Shown here piece by piece: positions 1-11,900 of a stretch of DNA of 64,000 bases. Under the pieces are notes generated by a model. It had not been told where the DNA came from. It worked only from the letters and a program-made list of their open reading frames with translations, and ran no database searches. The position numbers were made by a program, and so were the translations under genes. Source of the stretch: Henckelia pumila (Eukaryota > Streptophyta > Magnoliopsida > Lamiales > Gesneriaceae). Position 1 is the first letter of the stretch. Each line of letters opens with the position of its first letter. The stretch is taken from the NCBI RefSeq assembly GCF_033568475.1, contig NW_027331831.1:4960001-5024000 (forward strand). Reading direction: 5' to 3'.

Positions 1-268
1 CTTTAGCATAAGTATGTCAAGGCTCAAGCCCTCCGTAGTATAAAAAGTGAATGTTGCTCTTGATTCATTAAGTTCTTGCTCTTTGAAGTCTGCGACTGTA
101 AATTAATTACTAATCAATAGTAAGACGATTATGAATAGCACGAGGAACACTTGACCAAAAAGAGAAAAAAAAAGGACGACCCTTGTCAAAATATGTGCGA
201 GATATTTACATTCAAGTTCTTAATTATCATAATGAGTTGCTTTAAATGTGATCCTCTTATGTCTCCAG

Positions 269-522
269 GCTCTGGTGGCATGGGAGGGATGCTGGCTGGT
301 GGCGCAGCAGCCGCGGCCGCCGCCTATGGCATTTCACATCTGGCACATGGAGGCCACTCTGGCCACTCTGGCCACGGTGTTGGTGGTTTTCCTGGTGGTC
401 ACTCTGGCTATGGAAACGTTATGCATGGTGGTGGAAAATTCAAGCCCGGAAAGCATGGCGGGAAGTTCAAGCACGGAAAGCACGGCAAGCACAAGGGAGG
501 GAAATTCAAGAAATGGAAGTAA
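269..522 (+). CDS. Glycine/histidine/lysine-rich protein (GRP A3-like), last exon, partial
   Basis: The final coding exon of a low-complexity protein. It follows a TCTCCAG acceptor at 262-268 and starts in mid-codon. It encodes GG-M-GG, then an alanine run, then HGG/HSG repeats and a basic tail of GKFK and HGKHGKHK units ending in KKWK before TAA. This order (Ala run, Gly-His repeats, Lys-rich tail) matches plant 'glycine-rich protein A3-like' proteins. In those, an upstream exon carries GYPPQ-type repeats. That exon is not visible in bases 1-268, so the gene must begin left of the window. Its GC content is much higher than its surroundings. A possible AATAAA signal lies at 572-577. The molecular function of this family is not established; disordered, membrane-associated roles have been suggested. 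The in-frame ATG at 151 is intronic sequence, not a start. The family call is fairly secure from the tail; the exact orthologue is not. Confidence 0.72.
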
Positions 523-599
523 TATGTGACTCCAAAGCAATCGTGGGTTATTGCGAACCTACAATATTATAAATAAAATGCGACATTATTTGTTGTCTT

Positions 600-1960
600 T
601 GGGGTGAAAAATGAATAGATTTTCAGTGTGTGATTGTGGACGAACGAATGAAACAGTTGTATCCCGTTTTATATTGATACTTTTTTGTGGATAACCAAGA
701 GTTGTGGCTTATTTGATCATCCTTCGTTGGGAATGTTCTTTTGATTTCATTTATCAAAATCTAATACATGTTCTAAGATTCACAAAATAATTCTACTGCC
801 ATATACTACTCACTCCCGATTGTACGAGGTCATGATTTATTTTTATTTTTCAAATCTCAAACACGTAGACATGTTTCTATATTCCATATTTAACAATCAT
901 TTTTCTATTCTTTTCCTAATATACTCTTAGATTATTTTGATTTTAACATAATGATGTGTTGTTAATTCTTAATATTTGTATGGTGGCACGAGCAAATTGT
1001 AGTAGGAGCATAAGATTTCGTTCCATCATGATCGATGAACTTGAGATGATATATTTCAACTTCTTTATATTGATTGGATGAACAATATTCAAGTGGATTT
1101 TGAACCATATCAAGTGAAAACAAATTTAATAGTAATTGTAGTGGAATAGGTGCATAGCATTTGAAATTCACCTCTTAGATACTCATCCCAATCAAATATC
1201 TCTCTTGAAATCAAATTTTACCAATCCGAGCATGACGTTTAAGTTATGTCAGGATGAAATTGTTTATTGGATTTGATCTCAAATATTTTAGATTGGGTTA
1301 GGATTGATGTATTTGAGATTTTAATGCACTGACCTGCTTAAATAAACAAAATTGGAGTAAATTTCGAATCTACTTCATTTCAAATTATGCAGTTTCAGTA
1401 GTAAATGTGATAGATGAATTTCAAATCATTAGTGTTATTTGAAATGCATGCCTCATATCTCTACCCAAACATAATCTCTTACTTATCTTAAATAAAATCC
1501 AGATAAATGTTCCCATATAAACAATATTCTTGCTTCAAACTCTTTCAAAAAGAAAAAAATATATTATGCATTAATATATATGTTTGCTTTAAAAAAATTA
1601 AAAAAATATATTATTGCTTCAAACAAAAATGTCTATTCAATGCAAAAATGAAGTGAAATAAAAATTTAAGATAATTCCCAGTCGTCTAATAGATATTTGT
1701 AATTTTATGGGCTTTACAAAAACTCATATAGTTTGTTAAACTGAAATTGAGAAGGGTTTTTTTTATTGGAAAAAATAAGTACGATTCATCAATCCACAGA
1801 CAATCTGAAAAATTGTTTTTTCCTCATCTATATTTTGTTCATTATGTTGTTATAATTAAGTACTGCCACGGGATCATTTCTCGTGGGTGCAAATTGCAAT
1901 ATAACATTGATACAATCGAAATGAAATGTATAAAAATTTTGTCAGATATAGGTATAACAA
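600..1960. other. AT-rich intergenic stretch, no gene seen
   Basis: Sequence between the glycine-rich gene and the foldback repeat. It holds 3'UTR-like sequence to about 650, then AT-rich DNA with short homopolymer runs. Neither strand has an open frame with codon bias or splice context, and I recognise no transposon end here. Confidence 0.5.
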
Positions 1961-1967
1961 AAAATAT

Positions 1968-2257
1968 CGAAATGCCGTCATACCGTCTTTATCGTATCGA
2001 AAAAAAATCGTATATACAGAAAATTACACCGTACCGAAATTTTCGGTATCGGTATAAGATTTTCAAATTTTCGGTATTTTGGTATACCGAAAAAAAAATC
2101 GGTATATCCGGTATCGGTATGATATCGCGTATACCGATATTTTTTTAAAAAAAACTTTTAAAAAAATATCGGTATACGCGATATCATACCAATACCGTAC
2201 CGAATAACCAAAATTTTCGATACGATATGCGGTATACCGTACCAAACCACCCCTAGT
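1968..2257. repeat. Foldback element rich in GGTATACCG motifs
   Basis: A long imperfect palindrome made of repeated GGTAT and ATACC words. Its core arms at 2110-2150 and 2156-2196 are about 41 bp each, reverse complementary with one or two mismatches, around a short A/T centre. The right end reads CCGTACCAAACCACCCCTAG. This resembles widespread plant non-autonomous hAT elements that end in CTAGGGGTGG. I do not see a clean matching left end, so its left limit and class are uncertain. Confidence 0.55.
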
Positions 2258-2329
2258 CAAATACGAGTTTTGTTTAATTCCGCATATCGTACCGAACCAC
2301 CCTTAGTCAGATACGAGTTCTGTTTAATA
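2230..2329. repeat. Two-copy 50-bp tandem duplication of the foldback right end
   Basis: The right terminus of the foldback element plus its flank (2230-2279) is repeated directly at 2280-2329 with a few substitutions. Both copies share the ACCACCC(C/T)TAGTCA(A/G)ATACGAGTT core. The duplication lies about 330 bp upstream of the ABCE2 start codon, so the foldback element forms part of that gene's 5' region. Confidence 0.7.
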
Positions 2330-2447
2330 ATAATTACAAATAATTATAATAAAAATAATTAAAAATGGGAAAAAAAACGCTAAATTTCTAAGATTACATT
2401 AGAGAGACGCTAAATTGTAAAGAGCGATTCTTCAAAGTTTTGCTTGG

Positions 2448-2455
2448 AACCCTAA
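2448..2455 (+). promoter_or_regulatory. Telo-box-like AACCCTAA upstream of ABCE2
   Basis: AACCCTAA, which is 8 of 9 bases of the plant telo-box AAACCCTAA, lies about 200 bp before the ABCE2 ATG. Telo-boxes are common near transcription starts of plant translation-machinery genes, which suits a ribosome-recycling factor. Activity here is inferred from position only. Confidence 0.45.
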
Positions 2456-2658
2456 CAAGCAGCAATAGAATAGAGTGATCTTTCTTGTGCGCGTGCCCAC
2501 CGTTGCATTGGCACGCTCCTCTCTGCATCTTTCGTCCTCGGGTGCTGTTCTTTTTTACTTTCTCTATTATATATGTATTTGTATCTTCAATTTACTTTGT
2601 TGGGGGGTTAAGATTTTGGTTCCGTTTCGTTCCGGTGATTCCAGTTGAATTCAGAGAG

Positions 2659-5600
2659 ATGGCGGATCAGAGGCTGACGCGTATAGCTATAGTGAGTTCA
2701 GATAAGTGCAAGCCTAAAAAGTGTCGCCAGGAGTGTAAAAAGAGCTGCCCGGTTGTCAAAACTGGTAACTTTTTCATCCCGTTCTCTGGTTTGAGTATTC
2801 TTTTTCTGGAATCTTGATGGGATGAATGATTCATGGTTTTTTTTTTAATCGAATTTTGGATTTGGTTTGAAGGTGGATATGGTTTGTGTATAATTGATGG
2901 CTTTCAAAATGAGCCTTTTTACCGAGTTTGGATTGATAACTAAGTTTACCTAGGAGGAAAATTTTCCTATTCAATAAAGCCTTGCAAAATATTCTGTGGA
3001 GTTTTGTTTGAAGTTCACTATCAAAGTTTTGTTGGATTTTTTTGAATTTTTACTACTGGTCATCTTCTGGGATTTAAATCATTAGCTATCTTACAGCAAC
3101 TCATGAAGGGACATGGATATATTTTAACGGACTCTAGTTTCTCGAATGGCTTTGGATCCCCTGCAGTGCATGTCAACTGGGATGAAACACATCGGCCATA
3201 TTTGACTCCTGCATTGTAATTGTATTGCTTTGGTCGAGTTTGATAAGTTATCATGCATAAGAGTTCTGACAAGTCTTTTAGTATTTGCATACGAGATAAC
3301 ATCCGCACATAGGTGCCACTGGGCCTCCATTATATGGATTTTCAATGCATGCTAAACCTTCCTGTTTTTGTATTTTTGCGTAACCATTTCTTGTTGGAGA
3401 GCGCCTAACAGTTTGTTCTCGAGTCTCTACAAAGTAGCCTCTGAAATTTAATCTATTCTAAGGTGGATTGGTATCCTTTTCATATGTTTTACTTCGTCTA
3501 CCAATGAACATTTATTTATGTTGGGGCTTGGAAAGTATTGATATTTGCTTGAAAACCAAGGTAATTATGTTTTTATATGCCTTCCATCGAACTTTATTGT
3601 AGTTACAATATTTTATATTGGGTACAGTAAAATGACTATAATGCTAAGATTTGGGTTTCTAATACGAGAACTTTACTGATTGATGTTTGAATTTTCATCA
3701 GAATTTAGTTTTCCTATGTACCGGCTTGTTGTTTTATTGCAGGTAAACTTTGTATTGAGGTGACTCCTGCATCCAAGATTGCTTTCATTTCTGAGGAATT
3801 GTGCATTGGATGTGGTATATGTGTGAAGGTTTGTCCTATGCAAGAAAAGATATATATCTTTAACGGCTTAGGGTTGAATTCACATGATACTCAATTCGCC
3901 ATTGTCATGCCTGTCTCCCCAGAAATGCCCATTTGAAGCCATCCAGATTATTAACCTGCCAAAAGACCTGGATAAAGATACCACCCATCGATATGGTCCT
4001 AACACCTTTAAGTTGCACAGGTTGGCTCAACTGGTATTCTTAATTTTTAGCTTTGGGTTGTCACTAGATAACCATTGATAATTTCTTCTCAGATTACCTG
4101 TTCCTAGACCTGGACAAGTTCTTGGCTTGGTCGGGACTAACGGCATTGGGAAATCAACTGCACTTAAAGTTTTGGCTGGGAAATTGAAACCTAACTTGGG
4201 ACGCTTTAACGTAATCATATTTGGTAGATTTTAAATTCCTGTACTTGGAGGTCAACCTTTAGCTCAATTTTTCTGCACTAAATTTTCCTGCAGAATCCTC
4301 CTGATTGGCAGGAAATCTTGACGTACTTTCGTGGATCTGAGCTCCAAAATTTTTTTACTCGTATTCTTGAAGATAATTTGAAGGTAAGTTCTGGCAAAAA
4401 AATGTTGGCAATTTGTGATGTCTTTTGGTAATGTTTTTGAACTTCTGCTGGCATTGGCTGCGTTTTGTTTGAAGTTTGCTTACTTAGTTCTTTTGATTTT
4501 AGTTGCTGCTTGTTTTAGTTTTTAGAGATTATTGTTAACTTCAAGCATTACTTCTGCTTTTGATGGCCTTTGAGCTCAAAATGTCATCTAAGAAGCAGGT
4601 CGCATGGAAATTGTAGCCTCTCTGAATTTTTGAGCTTTGAGAGTGTACAATCATCTCCATTTGAGCATGAACTCATTCTGAATACCTGTGGTTTCTTCTG
4701 CTTGAATTTTGTTTTTCTCTTCGTGCTTGATATTTGTTTGTTTAAGCTACAAATGTTTGATGCATTTTCCTAGGCAATAATCAAGCCCCAGTATGTCGAC
4801 CACATCCCAAAAGCCGTCCAAGGAAATGTTGGGCAAGTTCTCTCTCAGAAAGATGAGAGAAATGTGAAAGCAGAAATTTCTCTTGATCTTCAGCTGACAC
4901 AGGTTATGGATCGTAATGTTGGAGACTTATCTGGTGGGGAACTTCAGAGATTTGCAATAGCCGTTGTTGCCATACAGAATGCTGAGATCTATATGTTTGA
5001 TGAACCCTCAAGTTATCTTGATGTTAAGCAGAGGCTGAAAGCTGCTCAAGTTATCAGATCTTTGCTCCGTCCCAATAGGTTTGTCTATCATTGTTTATCC
5101 AGCCCTCTATGATTCTATTATGAAGTCTTACCTATTTTATATTTCACTTCTCAGCTATGTAATTGTCGTAGAGCACGATCTTAGTGTGCTTGATTATTTA
5201 TCGGATTTTATCTGCTGCCTTTATGGGAAGCCTGGTATATATGGAGTGGTAACACTTCCATTCTCTGTCAGAGAAGGAATTAATATTTTTCTTGCCGGAT
5301 TTGTCCCAACAGAAAATCTTAGATTTCGGGACGAATCTCTTACATTTAAGGTAAACTTGTTCAAATTTAGCTTTAATGAAATCTATAGAATTTGTCCTTG
5401 GTCGCTGGACTTTTTTTTGTGGACTAGATGATATTAATGTGTCCCTTTACTCAGGTTGCCGAGACTCCTCAGGAAAGTGCCGAAGAAATCGAAACATATG
5501 CACGATATAAGTATCCGACAATGTCTAAAACTCAGGGTAATTTCCAGCTTAAGGTCATGGAAGGTGAATTCACTGATTCTCAAATAATTGTGATGCTTGG

Positions 5601-7312
5601 TGAGAATGGGACAGGGAAGACAACATTCATACGGATGCTGGTAATACTTTATTTCTCATTTTTCTCTTCCAATGCGTGAATAAAGAATGTTTCATTAAAA
5701 TGTTTCCTTTCAAATTGTAGGCCGGTCTTCTGAAGCCTGATTCCATAGAAGACTCGGATACAGAAATACCCGAGTTCAATGTCTCTTACAAACCACAGAA
5801 GATCAGTCCGAAGTTTCAATCTACTGTTAGAATGCTGTTACATCAAAAAATTCGTGATTCCTACATGCACCCGCAGTTTGTGTCAGATGTAATGAAGCCA
5901 CTCCTCATTGAGCAACTGATGGATCAAGAGGTCGTTAATCTTTCTGGTGGAGAATTGCAAAGAGTTGCTTTGACACTCTGTCTTGGAAAGGTTAATTTTC
6001 TCTTCGTGTGCAATATTGTGTTGAAACCAAATTATCACAATACATGATCTTTGTTACCAAGATACTTTACGAGCTTGATTTATTATCATTACATTTTAAC
6101 ACGAAATTTTGAAGTAAATTGTTTTTGAAAAAATAATTGGATATAAAGCAATATTTTTTTATAAATTTATTATGTGGAAAATAATGTAATTTGGTTATTT
6201 TAAAAATAATTAAAACATTTTATCTAAAAAAAGAAATAATTAAAACAATAAAATAAACAATTTAATTTCTTAGTGAAATTTATTTTACTAATACCAATTT
6301 AAATTAATTTATGTGATGGATTGTTATTTTTAGCATATAAAACAAAATGGGAGTATTTTGGGAACATGGTAGGGTTTTTTATATTCAAATAATAGAAATG
6401 ATTTTCGAGATAATTTATAAATTGATCGGTTTTGTTGGGTATGAAATTTTTTATGATGGCCGTTTAGCGCATCAGCGCCTCTGCGTATCTTAATTATCAG
6501 TGTTCCTGAATATGCCGTGAGTGGTATTGATTACTTTGAATGCATGTTGTATCTTATGATTCTTATTTGCTGTATTCGGGGATCCTCTTACAGCCAGCAG
6601 ATATATATTTGATAGATGAACCTAGCGCATATCTCGACTCTGAGCAGCGTATTGTTGCTTCAAAAGTCATAAAAAGATTCATACTTCATGCCAAGAAAAC
6701 GGCATTTGTTGTGGAGCACGACTTCATAATGGCAACATACCTTGCGGATAGGGTGATTGTGTACGAGGGGAATCCATCCATTGATTGTATTGCCAATTCG
6801 CCTCAATCACTGCTTACTGGAATGAACTTATTCTTATCGGTAAGCTATCTACTTCCAATCTTCCATAATATCCATCCTTTGTTGTACAAGTTATGCTTTC
6901 ATGTTAGAATTTGGGATAGAGTATGAATTTCTTCATAAGATAATGAAATGGGATCTTCAAGCAACTTAGGTTTGTCAATTTGGAAAATAGAGCAGATAAC
7001 TAAAGGATCCCATTGTACGGAATGTAAGTTTGACTAATATACATTGTACGGAATGTAAGCAACTTAGGTTCATTGTACGGAATGTAAGCAACTTAGGTTC
7101 CTCAGTTTTGGAAAAGGACATATACCTGTAGGCGTGACACATTCGATGATGGCCTTACTATTCTGATAATGTGCTTTTGTCACTATATGCAGCATCTGGA
7201 CATTACATTCAGGCGGGATCCAACCAATTTTCGTCCAAGAATCAATAAACTGGACTCAACCAAGGACCGGGAGCAGAAGTCTGCCGGATCTTATTATTAT
7301 TTGGATGACTAG
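2659..7312 (+). CDS. ABCE2: ABC transporter E family member 2 / RNase L inhibitor-like ribosome-recycling ATPase
   Basis: A soluble twin-ATPase that splits ribosomes after termination and assists initiation. Exons: 2659-2764, 3743-3828, 3923-4020, 4093-4210, 4294-4383, 4774-5078, 5155-5350, 5455-5640, 5721-5990, 6594-6839, 7193-7312. They total 1821 nt, or 606 residues, against about 605 for Arabidopsis ABCE2. The N-terminal Fe-S domain has Cys17, 22, 26, 30 and the ferredoxin-like CIGCGIC...C at 56-66. ATPase 1 has Walker A GTNGIGKS, signature LSGGELQR and Walker B IYMFDEP. ATPase 2 has [16 protein letters not shown] and IYLIDEP. The protein ends SYYYLDD, as in plant ABCE proteins. All key residues are intact and all borders are GT-AG. 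There are no membrane segments, as expected for the E subfamily. The start is the first ATG matching the family N-terminus ([12 protein letters not shown]). It converges on XEG113, whose stop lies 1.6 kb away. Confidence 0.96.
7011..7099 (+). repeat. Short tandem repeat in ABCE2 intron 10
   Basis: A 29-bp unit beginning CATTGTACGGAATGTAAG occurs at 7042-7070 and 7071-7099, and the first 18-19 bases also occur at 7011. Part of the unit (GCAACTTAGGTT) is present at 6961 as well. This looks like stepwise slippage inside the last intron, away from the splice sites. Confidence 0.8.
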
Positions 7313-8942
7313 TTCAATTCACAAACAATCGTTGAAAATGCTCGTCAGCCCCCTCTTTTGGCCTGCGTTGAGACGTTTAACTGGATCTTCGAACTTCACT
7401 TTGCTTGCCCATGGTTGATGATGGAAATGTTCAATTTGATAGTTGAAAGTCACGAATCGAATTCGATGAAGTGAGATGCATTTTTGAGAGGTGAGATTAC
7501 AAAAGCACGCGAATCTGTATCACCGGGTTTTGATTTGCCAACTGGGGCTGGCTGCCCCCCATGTTTGACCGTGTTCACTGTGGATATGGTCTCCCAGTTT
7601 TGTTTTTGTTTTGTATTTTTTTTCCCTTGTGTTTAATTTTAACTTCTTGAAAGCAACCCTGTACCCTATTACTTTTTGTTTTGTTTTTTATTTTTAATTT
7701 GGGGAATATTGTTCATTTTCGATATTGATTAATAGGCAACATGAATTCAAGATTTTATATTCCTGTCACATTTTTTGTTGTAAAATCTCTGGAAAATCCT
7801 TTTATAAACCGATCTGTCTAAATTGTTTGTGTTTATGAACGGAGAAAGTCTGTAAAAGAATGGTAGATCATAAACCAGAAGGCGTGCTAAGTATTTTTTG
7901 TTTCAGCTTCTTTCAAGTTGGATTAAAAAATTAATTCCATAGTTAATTTTTTTTTGTTCCATTATTTATTTATTAAAAAACACATTTAAAAGTTAGAACT
8001 ACCTATTATTACTTTTCAAGATGCAACTATTTCTATTTTGGACGAAAAATACTTTTAGTATTAAAACCAGTATCTGCTTTTTTATTTATTTATTTATTTA
8101 TTATTATTATAAAGTAACAAAAATATTATGCCTCCAATAAGTAAACACAAAATGTAACAATCATCATTTCTATATAACCCAACCCACTATATTTTTAAAA
8201 TTTTAAATTTCTAAAATTATGAAAGAGGATTCAATATACATGATCTGACTCAAAATTTCATTTCACTTGCACATAAATTTGAAAAAAAAAAAAAAAAAAA
8301 AAAAAAAACCCTCGAGCAAAAAATTAAATCATCTAAATCAAAAAAGCAAAATATTATTTTATTTTTCAGTTAGACTCAAGACAAAAAACATTTTCAAGGA
8401 ACATATTCTCGAAGTCACCAAGAAATAAAAATCCAAACTTAGTTCAATTCGGTTTTGGTAGTGTTTACATAGTGTTTTCTTTGAAAAATAATTATGGGCA
8501 TTTTCCTTTACAAAATTTTGAAAACTTTGTAAGGAAAAATCCACAATCATCTTTTTTTAAAAACATTTGCAAACACTTCCTAAGTGTCCTTAACCATATT
8601 AGAGCTAAAACAACTTAAAGCATAAATGGATGAGTGAGAGAGAAGTGAAAAAACTAAACTAAAAATCACAAAGCAATGTTCTAAACTTGGAACAACCAAA
8701 AATTTCTCTGATATCAAAATATCCTTACATATCTTATTTTGAACCCTGTGCTATTCATTCAATGTTATCATTTTCGTAATACATTAAAACTGTCCTCAAA
8801 TAGTAAACGAGTGGCATGGGTTAAATATCGACCTCAACGGTTTCTCTCGATCCGGCTATGGAGCTTGCTTTATTCACACTCCCCCATTCTCCTCTGTTTC
8901 AGAAGTATAATATATAGCATGTACAAACTCTTAAATGAATCC
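7313..8942. other. Convergent intergenic region between ABCE2 and XEG113
   Basis: It contains the ABCE2 3'UTR (roughly to 7760), A/T-rich DNA and a run of about 27 adenines at 8281-8307. A small element with TIR-like ends lies near 8453-8582. No coding sequence is seen. Confidence 0.5.
8456..8580. mobile_element. Possible small MITE with GG(T/A)AGTGTTT ends
   Basis: GGTAGTGTTTACA at the left and its near reverse complement TGCAAACACTTCC at the right bracket about 125 bp of AT-rich DNA. The ends resemble those of the better-supported element at 9965-10714. I could not fix a target duplication, so the call is tentative. Confidence 0.4.
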
Positions 8943-11900
8943 TCAGAAGGGTGGGTGATCATCTGCTGAAGTCTGGGGAGGTATCGGCTTCCAACCCGGT
9001 TTTTCGTCCCAATATATGTCGTAATATATGTGACCTGGTTGGTGATCTTGTACGCAACACCAAATACCCGTGTACCGTTTTACCCGCTTCCTGAATTTTT
9101 CCTCCCTTGTCTGGTCACCGAAATATATACACAGTTATATATCTATCCAAATAATGATCAGAGTGATATTAGCGATAGACACAAAACATGTTACATGCCT
9201 TATCAGTGAAACCTGAGAAGGCGTCTTGCATGGATGAGAACTGGAGCACTTTGACATCCTTGAAGGCCGAGAATACCGTCTTAAACTGTTCAGTAAGAAC
9301 AAATTTATGAGATTACAAAGAACTTTGATGTTTCTCCTCCAAATTTTCGAGTTTTAGTTTCCATTTTCTGGCTCAACCATGAAATGTGGGGGGCATAAAC
9401 AAGGTTAAGAATCAATGTCCGAATTCAACTTACAGTTTCTTCTGAGCTCTGCTTAGGGAAATTGAGAGTTCCAGTTGGACCTGTTCCGTTGGAAACTTCA
9501 CAACCCTTGGATCCTTGCTGACAAAGGTGCACATTGAGCCACGATTCTTTCACCTGAAGTAAGCGAGGGGCGTTTACTCGAGCAGATAACAAAATAAATG
9601 TTAGAACTTGTTCTGTCTAGGCGCACAATGTGGACCTGATTCGGTAGAGATGGATTTTCGAGGAATGAGTATTCCCTGATATCAATTTTAGCTCCAAATT
9701 CCTCCTCCGGAAGTTCTTTTAGCATCGTGTTAACCTAAATATGAACATTCATGAAGATGGCAATTGGCATCATAGAATTTTGAGCATTAAAAAAAATATG
9801 CCACGCTAAAATTCAACGAAAAAGGATGCCGGAGAATAACAAAACTGAATTTGTAAAGTAATCTACAAAATAAAATCATCCACAACCCAACCTACATTCC
9901 TATGTTTTTTTCTCCATCTTACATGCTAAATTTATTTTGGAAGAGCTTTGAACAATTACATTAAGGGAGTGTTTGGTTGAGCTTCTACAAAGTGTTTTTT
10001 AGCTTCTAGCTACATGGAAGTGCTTTTGAGTGTTTGTGAATGTCAAATTCTGCTTTAACTTCTACGACTTTTATCCAAAAGCAAGAAACAATAATTTGAT
10101 GCTTTTTTTGGCTTCTACTTTTTTGTTTAAGGTTTAAAATTACAAGTTGACATTTATACCCTTAATAAATTTATCATATTAAGTAATTACCCTAACTTCT
10201 TTTGACCTAATTTTTATACATTGTTAAATTTTATTTATATATAAGTTTTAATAGTTTCTAATAGAAATTATAAAATTTCAATCATATTTTATTACTAGCA
10301 TTTATTTTTTAACAAAATATATATTGCATTTTCATAATTTTTTTGTACATATCTAGTATATTCATACAAATTTTGTCATTTTTTATATTTTATTTTTATT
10401 AATCTTATATATTTTTTCAAGTATTCATGTTATAAAAAATAAAAAAAAATTTATGCAAAATTCATAATGTAATAATAATATATAACACTTTTTATGGTGT
10501 GAGTATCAAAAATTAAATAATTAAATAAGAGTATGGTTGTCATTTAACTAAAAAAATAAGCTTGAAAGCAATTATTTTCCAAACACTAAATTTTAGCTTG
10601 TATTAACTTTAAGCTTATATTTCCAAATACTCCCTACTTTACCTTCTCACCAACTTCAAAATAATCTCTACAAGAATCACTTTTAAATAAGAAAAAGCTC
10701 TCCAAAACACTCCCTAAGCGTTTTATCAAGATTCATATATTTGTCTTCATAAAAATATTAATGTATGCATAGCGGGGAAAGCAGGGGTGGAAACACCAGA
10801 TGTGAAACGATCGATACCTCAAACACGTGATCCAAAGGACATAAGAATGGTTGTCTGGTCAAAGATCCCTGCAATATCCCTGGATGTCCAAACCACAGCC
10901 TATCCAACCTGCACCACAGGGGAGGCATTACCTAAAATCACAAATTAGAACAACGATCACGTATTGTGAACGATAGCAGCTGTGCATATAAAGTAGATAA
11001 ATTCTACAAAGCAGAAGAAAAAAATCACTTTTGGAGTTTTTGTACACAAAAATTACACGACCTTTTCTACAGTACCCATAAGAAACAGGAGAAATTTTTG
11101 TATCATGCCAACCAAAAAGTGGAGCATGCTGTGCATATAAAGTAGATAAATTCTACAAAGCAGAAGAAAAAAATCACTTTGGAGTTTTGGTACACAAAAA
11201 TTACTCGACCTTTTCTACAGTACCCATAGGAAACAGGAGAACTTTTTGTATCATGCCAACCAAGAAGTGGAGCATTAAAAATTCTGACACTGTAAGAATA
11301 CATGTTATAACCAATGGCAGATTTTAATATCATAAAACCGAGTTATGTGGCCACGAGTCAGAATTTATCAAGTTTTTAAGTTCAGTAGCATTGGTGCTTA
11401 TACACGATCTTGAAAAGTAAAGTCATATCCACAGTCTCCAGAACAGAAAGAAGAATACCAAGTGGGTGGGGCTTAATTTAAGCAATTACTTCAAACTCCA
11501 AAAGAAACCATAAATCCAAGTATCTTATTCACAACCCAGCAGAGTGTAGGATCACCGCCCTAAAACAAAAAGAAATTGGAACTTTAGGTCTAATTATCTA
11601 ATATTGCAACTTGCAAGTTTCACCCCTTTAAAATCCATAAAGTCTCCCACCTTGCTTATAGTCTAACGCCAGCTTCCAATCTCATCTGGCCCCACTCTAT
11701 TAATTTTGTAGATCGTCTTTCATCGCAACTAGCAACTGCTTCATCTTACACCTCAGAGAAATCACCTTCAAACTTAAACTACAAGGATGCCAACTATAGA
11801 TTATGACGTATGTAAACAAAAGCTTACAATAGAGTAAGTAGCACAGGGGTGATGAGCTAAAATCAAAGATGTGAACTGTCTTGGAATACAAAGAATTAAC

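Noticed and set aside
1747-2148. 133-codon frame running into the GGTATACCG repeat
   Set aside because: It is Ile/Tyr/Arg-rich low-complexity translation of the palindrome, without an ATG at its start and with no family match.
3060-3345. Minus-strand open frames inside ABCE2 intron 1
   Set aside because: No codon bias, no splice-consistent partners and no recognisable domain; the intron is otherwise ordinary.
8281-8307. Run of about 27 adenines as a possible retroposed cDNA tail
   Set aside because: No upstream processed coding sequence or flanking target repeat is visible; a simple homopolymer is enough.
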